Shown one piece after another: positions 8,617-16,193 of a DNA stretch of 51,972 bases. Source of the DNA: Streptomyces sp. WAC 04229 (GTDB lineage: Bacteria > Actinomycetota > Actinomycetes > Streptomycetales > Streptomycetaceae); the NCBI RefSeq assembly GCF_003947455.1, contig NZ_QHJH01000036.1, positions 1 to 51,972 on the forward strand, given 5' to 3'. The position numbers and the translations under genes are program-made. A model generated the notes under the pieces. The model searched no databases and had not been told where the DNA came from. It was given only the letters and a program-made list of their open reading frames with translations. Position 1 is the first letter of the stretch; every line of letters starts with the position of its first letter.

Positions 8617-9419
8617 GGCAGCAGCCAGTCGACGGGACGCTGGTCGGCGAGCCGGATGGAACCGGTGGCCATGGTCATGGAGGTCAGCTCGAACGGCGGC
8701 CCGTCGGCGGACGACCACGCGTAGCCGCTCTTCGTGGACTTGGAGGTGTCCAGCCGGACCGTCACGGCCACCGGCCTGCCGTCCTCGGTGAACTGCTCGC
8801 CGAGCTGGCTGTCCCCGAGGAACGCGGAGATGGTCTGCGCCGACTGGGCGGAGCGGTCCACCGACTTCACCTTTCCGTGCAGGACGCCGTACTGCTGGGT
8901 CGGCACCGACTGGACGGTCAGGTCGACGGAGGCGTGCGCGGGGATCGCGGCGGCCTTCTCGGCGGGTACGTAGACGGTGGCGTAGAGCGGATCGCCGGGG
9001 TCGGCGACCTTCTCGACGGAGGCCACGTTCGCGCCGGTCCGGATGATCTGCCCGACGGTCGCCGCGAGGGCGCTGACCCGTCCGGCGTCGACGGCGCGGA
9101 CCACGCTCTCGCCGTCGGCGGTACGCACCTTCAGCACGGGGGAGTCGGCGGCCAGCCGCTGGCCCGGGCGTGCGAGAACCGCCGTGACCTGCCCCGAGAC
9201 GGGGCTCTGCAGGAGGTAACTGCCCTGCCCGTGGGTGAGGATGGCGGGTGCGCCGACGGTGGAGGCCACCGAGCCGCCCACCGCCCACACGGACGCGGCG
9301 GCCATCGCGACCACGGTCACGGACAGCACCAGCCAGCCCTGCGGGCGGGCGAAACGCACCGGGAGGTCTAGTTCCTCCGGTGACTGGAGCTTGGAGAGGG
9401 CCTGCTGGCGGAACTGCAC
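8613..9419 (-). CDS. NHLM system HlyD-type secretion adaptor, 268 aa
   Basis: Membrane-fusion-type adaptor of the exporter. A short cytoplasmic N-terminus (FRQQALSKLQSPEELD) is followed by one transmembrane helix (~28-50, WLVLSVTVVAMAAASVW) and an extracellular part with a biotinyl/lipoyl-like hairpin (VSGQVTAV...GQRLAADSPVLKV) and beta-barrel. The N-terminal QALSKLQSPE(E/Q)L(D) pattern is typical of NHLM secretion proteins. GTG start at 9419; 4-bp GTGA overlap with the peptidase-transporter gene. In a monoderm the adaptor probably bridges the transporter and cell wall. It lies directly downstream of the peptide gene, separated by a hairpin. Confidence 0.88.
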   Translation of the reverse strand: MQFRQQALSKLQSPEELDLPVRFARPQGWLVLSVTVVAMAAASVWAVGGSVASTVGAPAILTHGQGSYLLQSPVSGQVTAVLARPGQRLAADSPVLKVRTADGESVVRAVDAGRVSALAATVGQIIRTGANVASVEKVADPGDPLYATVYVPAEKAAAIPAHASVDLTVQSVPTQQYGVLHGKVKSVDRSAQSAQTISAFLGDSQLGEQFTEDGRPVAVTVRLDTSKSTKSGYAWSSADGPPFELTSMTMATGSIRLADQRPVDWLLP

Positions 9420-9506
9420 GTCGGACGTATCCCAGTGATTCCCGGAGAAAGCCTGCGAGGGGACGCCCCGGAGGCTGGAGACGCTTGTGAGGAACGGCCG
9501 AAAAGC

Positions 9507-9529
9507 CCCGGAGCCTGGGTGGCTCCGGG
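9507..9529 (-). terminator. Hairpin with short U-tract between peptide gene and exporter genes
   Basis: Perfect 9-bp stem (9507-9515 CCCGGAGCC with 9521-9529), 5-base loop. Read on the minus strand it is followed by GCTTTTC, so it looks like an intrinsic terminator about 20 bases past the peptide stop. Placed before the exporter genes, it would let the small peptide be made in excess over its transporter by partial read-through, a common layout in peptide loci. The function is inferred from position and structure. Confidence 0.7.
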
Positions 9530-9551
9530 ACTCAGCGGCACAGGGGCCGGA

Positions 9552-9767
9552 TCAGAGACCGGCGACCAGGCCGGTGACCGGCGCGGTGTTCAGGCCGGTG
9601 ACACCCTCGACGGTGCCGACGGCCGTGTTGAGCAGACCGGAAACCGGGGCAATGCCGTCCACCAGGCCGGTGACGGTGCCGACGGCGTTCACGTTCAGGC
9701 CGCCGGAGACGTTGTCGAGGTCCGCGTCCGAGATCTCGACGGTCTCAACCTGGGGGGTGGAGTTCAT
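9552..9767 (-). CDS. Double-glycine leader precursor peptide, Cys-free, 71 aa
   Basis: Small secreted-peptide precursor. Residues 1-23 form an acidic leader ending EISDADLDNVSGG, the classic pattern cut after GG by C39 peptidases; the exporter next door carries one. The 48-residue core contains only small, hydrophobic and polar residues (V, G, L, T, A, N, P, S, I, one D, one E). The entire 71-residue product has no Cys, Lys, Arg, His, Phe, Tyr or Trp. The core is an imperfect duplication: AVGTVTGLVDG-IAPVSGLL is repeated as AVGTVEGVTGLNTAPVTGLV. GxxxG motifs occur at core residues 7-11-15, 28-32 and 43-47. A strong ribosome site (AAGGGAAG, 7 bases before ATG) supports translation. Lantibiotic-type annotation by leader similarity would be misleading, as no Cys can form thioether rings. 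Confidence 0.88.
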   Translation of the reverse strand: MNSTPQVETVEISDADLDNVSGGLNVNAVGTVTGLVDGIAPVSGLLNTAVGTVEGVTGLNTAPVTGLVAGL

Positions 9768-10346
9768 GATGGAACTTCCCTTCGTATAGCCATTTCACAA
9801 GGGGGGAGCGGCCCCCTCTGGGGACAGATGACGGCCGCGACCGCAGGTGCCGGACGCCCGTTTCCGGAGCCTCCGCGGCTCCCGCGGTGCGATGGATCAA
9901 AGCACGCGGCCGGTCCGGGCTTCCAATCACTCACCCCCTCCCACCAGGGCTCTTGCGACCAAGGGGCACCCAAAGGTGCAGGCGCGCGCACGGCTTCGCG
10001 GCCACTTCTTCACACGGCGGGCGACATCGGCCCGCGCGACCCCTTGCCCGCACCGGGCCGATTGGGACACTCCCGCCCCAAAGGCGTGGGTGGCGCCGCG
10101 CGGTTGTGCAGATCCCCCAGCCGGGGTGACCGGGTTGGGCATTCGATGTGCAGATTCGCTGAAGCAGGGATTCCGCTCCGCGATCGGCACCGTACGTGTC
10201 CTTCCGGGCGCGGAGAGTGCCGACCGAACGGGATCGGAGGGCCCGGCTGAACGCCCCGCCGGGTGCGTGCGTACCAACTGCCGTCCGGGCGCCCCCCAAC
10301 AGCTGCCGGACCGCGGCACCGTCCCGGTCCCAGGAGGTCGAGTAGG
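9768..10346. promoter_or_regulatory. Divergent intergenic region between peptide gene and secreted protease
   Basis: About 580 bases with no convincing gene; open frames here are Arg/Pro/Ala-rich and lack ribosome sites. It must hold the promoters of the peptide (left) and the protease (right). The nine-base word TGTGCAGAT occurs twice, at 10106-10114 and 10148-10156, 42 bp (four helical turns) apart, which could be a paired regulator site for the protease. I could not identify convincing -35/-10 boxes for either gene. Confidence 0.45.
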
Positions 10347-11681
10347 TTGAGTCACAAGCGAATTCCGAAGCGCAGGGCCGCGATGGCGGCGGGCGGTGTG
10401 GTGGCGCTCGGCGCGGCCGCCATCCTCCTCCCGAACGCCAACGCCTCCCAGGACGGCGGGTCTTCGGACGCCGCGGCGGCGCCGAGGACCCTCAAGGCGG
10501 CGGACGCGTCGGATCTCGCCTCGCAACTCGCCGGGATGCTGGGCGACGCCTTCGCCGGCTCGTACTACGACACCGGCGAGCAGCAGCTCGTGGTGAACGT
10601 CGTACCCGGTGACAACAACCAGGTCATCGTGGAGGCGAAGAAGGCGGGCGCGGACGTCCGCGAGGTCGACAACAGCATGGGCGAGCTGCGCGGCGGCGCG
10701 TCGACGCTGAAGTCCGAGGCGACCATTCCCGGCACCTCCTGGGCGATCGACCCCCGCACCAACAAGATCCTGGTGACCGCCGACTCCACCGTCACCGGCG
10801 AGAAGTGGGACAAGCTGGAGTCCACCGTCCAGGGCCTCGGCTCCGGCATGGCCACCCTCGAGAAGTCCGCCGGCACCTTCCGGACCTTCGTGTCGGGCGG
10901 CGACGCCATCTTCGGCGGCGGCGCGCGCTGCTCACTCGGCTTCAACGTCACCGCCGGCGACGGCTCCCCGGCCTTCCTGACGGCCGGTCACTGCGGGGTC
11001 GCCACCGAACAGTGGTCCGACGCCCAGGACGGGGCGCCGATCGGCACCGTCGACCAGGCGGTCTTCCCGGGCGAGGGCGACTTCGCTCTGGTCAAGTACG
11101 ACGACCCCGCGACCGAGGCGCCGAGCGAGGTCAATCTGGGCGACCAGACCGTCGCCATCGGCCAGGCCGCCGAGGCGACGGTCGGTCAGCAGGTCTTCCG
11201 CATGGGCAGCACGACCGGACTGGCGGACGGTCAGGTCCTCGGCCTGGACGCCACCGTCAACTACCCCGAGGGCACGGTCACGGGCCTCATACAGACCGAC
11301 GTCTGCGCCGAGCCCGGCGACAGCGGCGGGTCCCTGTTCACCCAGGACGGACAGGCGATCGGCCTGACCTCCGGCGGCAGCGGTGACTGCACGGCCGGCG
11401 GCGAGACCTTCTTCCAGCCGGTCACCACCGCCCTGGAGGCGGTCGGCGCCACCCTCGGCGGCGACGCGGCGGGAGGCGCGGGCGACCAGGTCGGCGGTGA
11501 AGAGGCCGGCGGCGAGGAGGCCGGGGGCGGCGACGCCGTCGGCGGTGAGGAGGCAGGTGGCGAGGAGGCCGGTGGCGGCGCCGGCGCCGGTGACGCGGGT
11601 GCCGGCGACGGTACCGGCAGCGGCGTCGGCGGCTCCGACGACGGCACGGGCGCCGACGACGGCTCCGGCCTCACCGGCTGA
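10347..11681 (+). CDS. Secreted S1 (alpha-lytic/streptogrisin-like) serine protease with acidic Gly/Glu-rich repeat tail, 444 aa
   Basis: Exported chymotrypsin-fold protease. The start is TTG at 10347, nine bases after AGGAGG; the frame stays open upstream but without any ribosome site. Residues 1-34 are a signal peptide (RR, hydrophobic stretch, NANA), and ~35-190 a propeptide. Catalytic residues are His in FLTAGHCG (~213), Asp in EGDFALV (~245) and Ser in EPGDSGGS (~325). The final ~70 residues are disordered, with the 16-residue unit VGGEEAGGEEAGGGDA duplicated in tandem (48-bp DNA repeat from 11490 and 11538) and no anchor. It diverges from the double-glycine peptide gene, so it could act on that peptide outside the cell; that is speculation. 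Confidence 0.9.
   Translation: MSHKRIPKRRAAMAAGGVVALGAAAILLPNANASQDGGSSDAAAAPRTLKAADASDLASQLAGMLGDAFAGSYYDTGEQQLVVNVVPGDNNQVIVEAKKAGADVREVDNSMGELRGGASTLKSEATIPGTSWAIDPRTNKILVTADSTVTGEKWDKLESTVQGLGSGMATLEKSAGTFRTFVSGGDAIFGGGARCSLGFNVTAGDGSPAFLTAGHCGVATEQWSDAQDGAPIGTVDQAVFPGEGDFALVKYDDPATEAPSEVNLGDQTVAIGQAAEATVGQQVFRMGSTTGLADGQVLGLDATVNYPEGTVTGLIQTDVCAEPGDSGGSLFTQDGQAIGLTSGGSGDCTAGGETFFQPVTTALEAVGATLGGDAAGGAGDQVGGEEAGGEEAGGGDAVGGEEAGGEEAGGGAGAGDAGAGDGTGSGVGGSDDGTGADDGSGLTG
11490..11582 (+). repeat. Tandem 48-bp coding repeat in protease tail
   Basis: Unit 1 begins at 11490 and unit 2 at 11538. Both encode VGGEEAGGEEAGGG, with third-position differences, so this is a genuine but not recent duplication within the low-complexity tail. 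Confidence 0.75.
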
Positions 11682-11693
11682 CCGCACACCGAC

Positions 11694-11731
11694 GGGCGGT
11701 CCGGACCTCCGGCGGGAGGACCGGACCGCCC
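11694..11731 (+). terminator. Strong hairpin terminator after protease gene
   Basis: 17-bp stem with a single mismatch (11694-11710 against 11715-11731) and a 4-base loop, starting 13 bases after the protease stop. One of the strongest hairpins seen in the window. Confidence 0.85.
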
Positions 11732-11785
11732 CTTCGCGTCTTCGGGCCACTGCTCGCCGCTCCCCGGGCCGTAGGGGCTGCGCGG

Positions 11786-14260
11786 ATGTCCTGTAAGCGC
11801 TGTAATGGCGAGGTGGTCGGACAGGGCGCTGCGGAACGCGGATCGAGGACGCTGCGTGCCGAGGGTGCCCTGAAGGCGATCGCGTCCGGCCCGGAGCAGG
11901 AGGAGCGGCCCCGCCGGATCCTCGAACAGGCGCTGGTCTTCGCGGGCGCCTCCCTCGCCGCCCTCTACACCCCCGGCGACGACCCCGAGCTGCTCTGCCT
12001 GTCCGCCTCGGCCGGTGTGCCGCGGACCCTGTACGGAGTACGCGACAGCTACCCGGCGTCCGGCGGCTCACCGGTCGCCGACGCCCACCGCGGCAAAGAG
12101 GCGGTGTGGATCGGCCCCGAGGAGTTCGCCGGATCGGCCGAGTCGCGGCACGTGCCCTCCAGCGGCTTCTCCCTCGCCACCCTGCCGGTGCGCGGGGACG
12201 GCGGCGGCTGCCTGCTCGCCCTGACCGAGCGTCCCGACGGGTTCGACGCGGAGGACCGGGCCTGCCTCGAACTGGTCGCCGAGGCACTGACCTGCCCCGC
12301 CCCGGCCGAGGCCGAGGAGGACGGGGATCTGCGGCCGGACTCCTTCAGCCTGGCGATGGACACCGGCCGCGTCGAGGTCGGCGACGACATCCTGCGCCTG
12401 TTCGGGCTCACCCCCGACGAATTCGACGGCAAGGTGGAGACGCTGCTCGGCCTCACCGTGCCGGAGGACCTGCCGTCCCTGATGTCGGTGACCGAGTCCG
12501 ACCACATGACCATCGGCGACCGCGAGCTGGAGTTCCGGGTGCTGCAACCGGCCGGCCCGCCGAAGTGGCTCCGGCTGAGCGGACGCCTGCTGCCCGGCGG
12601 CGAGGGGCGTCCGACCCGCCTGGTCGGCACCGTCGCCGACGCATCGACCCTGCGCCCGGACGTGACCGACGTGGCCCGCGTGCAGCGGCTCGCCGCCGCG
12701 CTGGCCACCGCCGGTACCGTCCGCGACGTCGGCCAGGCCGTGGTCGCCGCCCTGCGCAGACCGCTGCGCGCCGACCGGATCGCCCTGGCCGAGCTGGAGA
12801 ACGACCGGCTCGTCGTCACCGTCCTGGACCCGCCCGAACCGGAGTCCTGGCCCGAGCTGTGGCGGCTCGAGTGGCGCACCGAGTGGCCGGACGCGCCGGT
12901 CCGGGCCATGCCCACCCTCGCCGCCGCGCTGCGCGAGGGACGCGCCCGGATCTGGCCCGCCGGCACCGGCGACCTGGAACCCGCCCTCGCCGACGTCGGC
13001 CCCGGCGGCCTCGCCGTACTGCCGCTGCCCGCCGCCGGCCGCATGGCCGGCGCCTGTCTGATCGGCTGGGACACCCCGCACGACTTCGGCCCCGACGAAC
13101 GCGCCCTGCTCACCGCCTCCGCCGGCCTCGCCGGACAGGCCCTGACCCGCGCCCGGGCCTTCGACGCCGAGCACGAACTCGTCGGCATGCTCCAGCGCCA
13201 GCTGCTGCCGCGCCGGCTGCCGAAGCTGCCCGGCGCGGTCGCCGTCGCCCGGTACCTGCCCAGCACGGCCGGGCTCGAGCTGGGCGGCGACTGGTACGAC
13301 GTGATCCCGCTGCCCGACCACCACGTCGCCCTCGTGATCGGCGACGTCCAGGGCCACAGCGCCGGGGCGGCCACCCTGATGGGCCAGATGCGCACCGCCC
13401 TGCGCGCCTACGCCGTCGAGGGCCATCCGCCGGACGTCGTGGTCTCCCGCGCCAACCGGCTGCTGACGGGCATGGAGACCGACCTCTTCGCCACCTGCGT
13501 CTACGTCGACCTCGACATGGAGGAGGGCTCGGCCTGGTGCGTCCGGGCCGGACATCTGCCGCCGGTGCTGCGCCACGCCGACGGCAGCACGGACATCGCC
13601 GAGGTGCCCGGCGGCCCACCGCTCGGCGTGGTGACGCAGGCCGCCTTCCCGATGAGCCCGCTGCGGCTGCGGCCCGGCACGCTGATCGCCCTCACCACCG
13701 ACGGTCTCGTGGAGTCCCCCGACACCGACATCGACGAGGGCATGGACCGGTTCGCGCACGCGCTGGCCGCGTCGGACCCCGCCCACCTCGGGCTCGTCGC
13801 CGACGCGCTGCTCGGCAACGCCCGGCGCAGCGACGACGTCGCCCTGCTCCTGGTGCGCTACGACGGCATGGCACTGCGCCCGCTGCGGGAGAGCTGGTCC
13901 GTGTGGCGGCTGCCGGAGGCCGTGCGGCACGCCCGCCGCTTCGCCCGGCGCACCCTGCGCTCCTGGGGCGTGCCCGACGACGGCATCGACGCGGTGCTCC
14001 TGATCGTCTCCGAGCTGGTCACCAACGCCCTGGTGCACACCGACGGCCGGGTCCGGCTCGACCTCGCCCTGATCGGCGGCCGGATGCGGGTGGCGGTCGC
14101 CGACGCCTCACCGCGTACGCCGGTCAAGCCGACCAGCATCGGCTGGGAGGCCACGGGCGGGCGCGGCATCCTCCTGGTCGAGGCGATGTCGGCGGCGTGG
14201 GGGACGCTGCCGGTCGGCGGGGGCAAGCTGGTCTGGAGCGAGATCCCGCTGAACCCGTGA
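11786..14260 (+). CDS. Multidomain GAF-PAS-GAF SpoIIE/PP2C phosphatase with C-terminal RsbW-like ATPase, 824 aa
   Basis: Signalling protein of the partner-switching type that controls alternative sigma factors through anti-anti-sigma phosphorylation. Domains in order: GAF-like (~30-170); PAS (~185-290, with FGLTPDEFDGKVETLLGLTVPED); second GAF (~300-455); SpoIIE/PP2C phosphatase (~480-690, with ELGGDWYDVIPL, GDVQGHSAGAA, TDGLVES and RSDDVALLLV supplying metal-binding Asp residues); and HATPase (~710-820, N-box ELVTNALVH, G-box GGRGILLV). Thus phosphatase and kinase activities are joined in one protein. The first residues MSCKRCNGE contain CxxC; the start is uncertain because the ribosome site is weak, and a GTG at 11812 is possible. 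Confidence 0.9.
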   Translation: MSCKRCNGEVVGQGAAERGSRTLRAEGALKAIASGPEQEERPRRILEQALVFAGASLAALYTPGDDPELLCLSASAGVPRTLYGVRDSYPASGGSPVADAHRGKEAVWIGPEEFAGSAESRHVPSSGFSLATLPVRGDGGGCLLALTERPDGFDAEDRACLELVAEALTCPAPAEAEEDGDLRPDSFSLAMDTGRVEVGDDILRLFGLTPDEFDGKVETLLGLTVPEDLPSLMSVTESDHMTIGDRELEFRVLQPAGPPKWLRLSGRLLPGGEGRPTRLVGTVADASTLRPDVTDVARVQRLAAALATAGTVRDVGQAVVAALRRPLRADRIALAELENDRLVVTVLDPPEPESWPELWRLEWRTEWPDAPVRAMPTLAAALREGRARIWPAGTGDLEPALADVGPGGLAVLPLPAAGRMAGACLIGWDTPHDFGPDERALLTASAGLAGQALTRARAFDAEHELVGMLQRQLLPRRLPKLPGAVAVARYLPSTAGLELGGDWYDVIPLPDHHVALVIGDVQGHSAGAATLMGQMRTALRAYAVEGHPPDVVVSRANRLLTGMETDLFATCVYVDLDMEEGSAWCVRAGHLPPVLRHADGSTDIAEVPGGPPLGVVTQAAFPMSPLRLRPGTLIALTTDGLVESPDTDIDEGMDRFAHALAASDPAHLGLVADALLGNARRSDDVALLLVRYDGMALRPLRESWSVWRLPEAVRHARRFARRTLRSWGVPDDGIDAVLLIVSELVTNALVHTDGRVRLDLALIGGRMRVAVADASPRTPVKPTSIGWEATGGRGILLVEAMSAAWGTLPVGGGKLVWSEIPLNP

Positions 14261-14275
14261 GCGTCCCCGGCCGGT

Positions 14276-14971
14276 TCAGCCGAGCCGCTTCAGCAGCTCC
14301 TCGGCGAGCGGGGCGGCGGACGCCGGGTTCTGGCCGGTGACCAGGTTCCGGTCGGCGACCAGGTGCGGGGCCCACGGCTCGGCCGCGCGGACGACGATCC
14401 CGGCCCGGCCGAGCCGGTCCTCCAGCAGCCACGAGGCCCGCTCCGCGAGACCGCCCTGCGTCTCCTCCTCGTTGGTGAACGCGGTCACCTCCAGGCCCGC
14501 GAAGGCGTTGGCCCCCTCGGCGTCCACGGCGGCCAGCAGCGCGGCCGGGCCGTGGCAGACCACTCCGAGCGGGGTCCCGGCACGCAGCGCCTCGGTCAGC
14601 AGCCGGCCGGAGTCGGCGTCGACGGCGAGGTCCTCCATGGGCCCGTGGCCGCCGGGGTAGAAGACCGCCGCGTAGTCCCGCAGCCGGACGTCGGAGAGGC
14701 TCACCGGGTGCCGCAGCTCCGTGAAGCCCTCCAGCGCGCGGGCGATCCGGTCGGCGTTCTCCTGGCCGCCGTTGACCTCGGGGGCCAGCGACGCCCGGTC
14801 GACGGGCGGCACGACCCCGCCCGGCGTGGCCACGACGACCTCGTGACCGGCGGCGGTGAACGCCTCGTACGGGGCGACGGCCTCCTCCGCCCAGAAGCCC
14901 GTCGGGTGCCGGGTGCCGTCGGCCAGCGTCCAGTGGTCGGCGCCGGTGAGGACAAAGAGGATCTTCGACAT
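14276..14971 (-). CDS. DJ-1/PfpI family protein (Hsp31-like), 231 aa
   Basis: Class I glutamine amidotransferase-like protein of the HchA/Hsp31 branch. It begins SKILFVLTGADHWTLADGTRHPTGFWAEE, the typical long N-terminal segment. The nucleophile elbow is GVVCHGPAALL (Cys ~139) with GGHGPMEDL upstream. Family members are glyoxalase III/deglycase-type or chaperone proteins responding to carbonyl stress. Ribosome site GGGAG lies 8 bases upstream of ATG. It is divergent from a LysR regulator across 154 bp containing a palindrome, so it is the natural target of that regulator. Confidence 0.9.
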   Translation of the reverse strand: MSKILFVLTGADHWTLADGTRHPTGFWAEEAVAPYEAFTAAGHEVVVATPGGVVPPVDRASLAPEVNGGQENADRIARALEGFTELRHPVSLSDVRLRDYAAVFYPGGHGPMEDLAVDADSGRLLTEALRAGTPLGVVCHGPAALLAAVDAEGANAFAGLEVTAFTNEEETQGGLAERASWLLEDRLGRAGIVVRAAEPWAPHLVADRNLVTGQNPASAAPLAEELLKRLG

Positions 14972-15073
14972 GTGGGGTCTCCCGGAAGGACGGGCCGCGA
15001 TCCGTCGTACGCGGCGCTGCGTCCGAAACTAGGACCCGAGCCCTGCGCATCGCCAATGCCACGGCCGATGACA

Positions 15074-15093
15074 GCCATAGGAATCCGTATGGC
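15074..15093. promoter_or_regulatory. LysR-type operator palindrome in divergent promoter
   Basis: GCCATAGGAATCCGTATGGC is a 20-bp inverted repeat with 8 of 10 matching pairs, outer arms GCCATA/TATGGC being perfect. It ends 20 bases before the TAGGGT -10 box of the LysR gene, so it covers that promoter's -35 region, and lies about 100 bp upstream of the DJ-1 gene. This is the usual LysR arrangement of autorepression plus target control. Confidence 0.65.
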
Positions 15094-15113
15094 AGCGTCC
15101 CGCCGCACCGCCG

Positions 15114-15119
15114 TAGGGT
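15114..15119 (+). promoter_or_regulatory. -10 box for a probably leaderless LysR mRNA
   Basis: TAGGGT ends 6 bases before the GTG start at 15126, so transcription would begin at or next to the start codon. There is no separate ribosome site at proper spacing. Confidence 0.5.
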
Positions 15120-15125
15120 TCAGGG

Positions 15126-16076
15126 GTGCGACACAGTGACCCCGCGACGGGCCCCGCCGGCACCACGACCCCGGCCGCCGCGCCGCCCGACCTCAACCTG
15201 CTGCGGACCTTCCTCGCGGTCCACCGCTCCGGGTCCTTCACGGCCGCGGCCCAGCTCCTCGGCCTGTCCCAGCCGACCGTCACCACGCAGATGCGCGCGC
15301 TGGAGCGGCAGACCGGCCGCGAACTGTTCGAGCGACTGCCGCGCGGAGTCGCCCCGACCGCGGTGGCCGACGAACTCGCCGCGCGTGTCGCCGCGCCCCT
15401 CGACGCGCTCGCGGCGGCCGCCGGGCACGACCCGACCGGTCGCACCCGGCCCGGGCCGGTCCACCTGGCCGGACCCGCCGAACTGCTCTCCACCCGCGCC
15501 CTCCCCGCGCTCTCCGGCCTGGTCGCCGACGGCGTGCGGCTGCGGGTGGGTCCCGGACTGACCGACCCGCTCCTCGAGGAACTGCGGGCCGGGCGGCACG
15601 ACCTGGTGATCGCCACGAGCCGCCCGCGCGGCCGCGGACTGTCCGCGGTGCCCCTGGCGGACGAGGAGTTCGTCCTGGTCGCCGCCCCGGCCCTGGCCGG
15701 CCGGCTCCGGCCCGCCCTCGCCGCCGAGGGGCCCGGTGCCCTGCACGAGGCCCCCCTGATCAGCTATGCCGAGGACCTCCCGATCGTCCGCCGCTACTGG
15801 CGGCACGTCTTCGGCCGGCGCCTGACCTGCCGGGCCGCCGTCTCCGTGCCCGACCTGCGGGCGGTCGTCGCGATGGTCGCCGCCGGGTCCGGGTTCAGCG
15901 TCCTGCCGCGGTACCTGTGCGCCGCCGAACTGGACTCCGGCGCGCTCGTCCCGCTCGAAGAACCCGAGGACGCGCCGATCAACACCGCCTACCTGGTGCA
16001 CCGCCCCGGCGCCTTCGACAACCCGCACGTGCCTCTCGTCCGGGACCATCTGCTGCACGCCGCACGCGAGTGGTGA
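15126..16076 (+). CDS. LysR family transcriptional regulator, 316 aa
   Basis: LysR-type regulator. The winged HTH is at ~22-80 (DLNLLRTFLAVHRSGSFTAAAQLLGLSQPTVTTQMRALERQTGRELFER), followed by the effector-binding domain (~100-310) with the usual GSGFSVLPRYL near residue 260. GTG start, probably leaderless. Divergent from the DJ-1/PfpI gene with a palindromic site between them; it most likely controls that gene and itself. The effector is unknown. Confidence 0.92.
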   Translation: MRHSDPATGPAGTTTPAAAPPDLNLLRTFLAVHRSGSFTAAAQLLGLSQPTVTTQMRALERQTGRELFERLPRGVAPTAVADELAARVAAPLDALAAAAGHDPTGRTRPGPVHLAGPAELLSTRALPALSGLVADGVRLRVGPGLTDPLLEELRAGRHDLVIATSRPRGRGLSAVPLADEEFVLVAAPALAGRLRPALAAEGPGALHEAPLISYAEDLPIVRRYWRHVFGRRLTCRAAVSVPDLRAVVAMVAAGSGFSVLPRYLCAAELDSGALVPLEEPEDAPINTAYLVHRPGAFDNPHVPLVRDHLLHAAREW

Positions 16077-16193
16077 CCCGCGCCACATCGGGCCCGTAGT
16101 GCCCGTGTGGCCCGTGCGCCCGGTGTTTCGCGGCGTCCTGCCCGGGGACCCGAGGAGGTACAGACACAACGGATACAAGGAGGATGAAACCCC

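Noticed and set aside
5425..8724. Plus-strand open frame of about 1100 codons
   Set aside because: Antisense to the two exporter genes, low complexity, no ribosome site; the minus strand carries unmistakable ABC motifs.
8617..9288. Upstream extension of the peptidase-transporter frame
   Set aside because: It overlaps the HlyD gene in another phase and is Arg/Gly-rich; GTG at 8616 with GTGA coupling gives the proper C39 N-terminus.
9552..9767. Lanthipeptide call for the precursor
   Set aside because: Leader resembles such precursors, but there is no Cys for thioether rings and no LanM/LanB-C type enzyme in the window.
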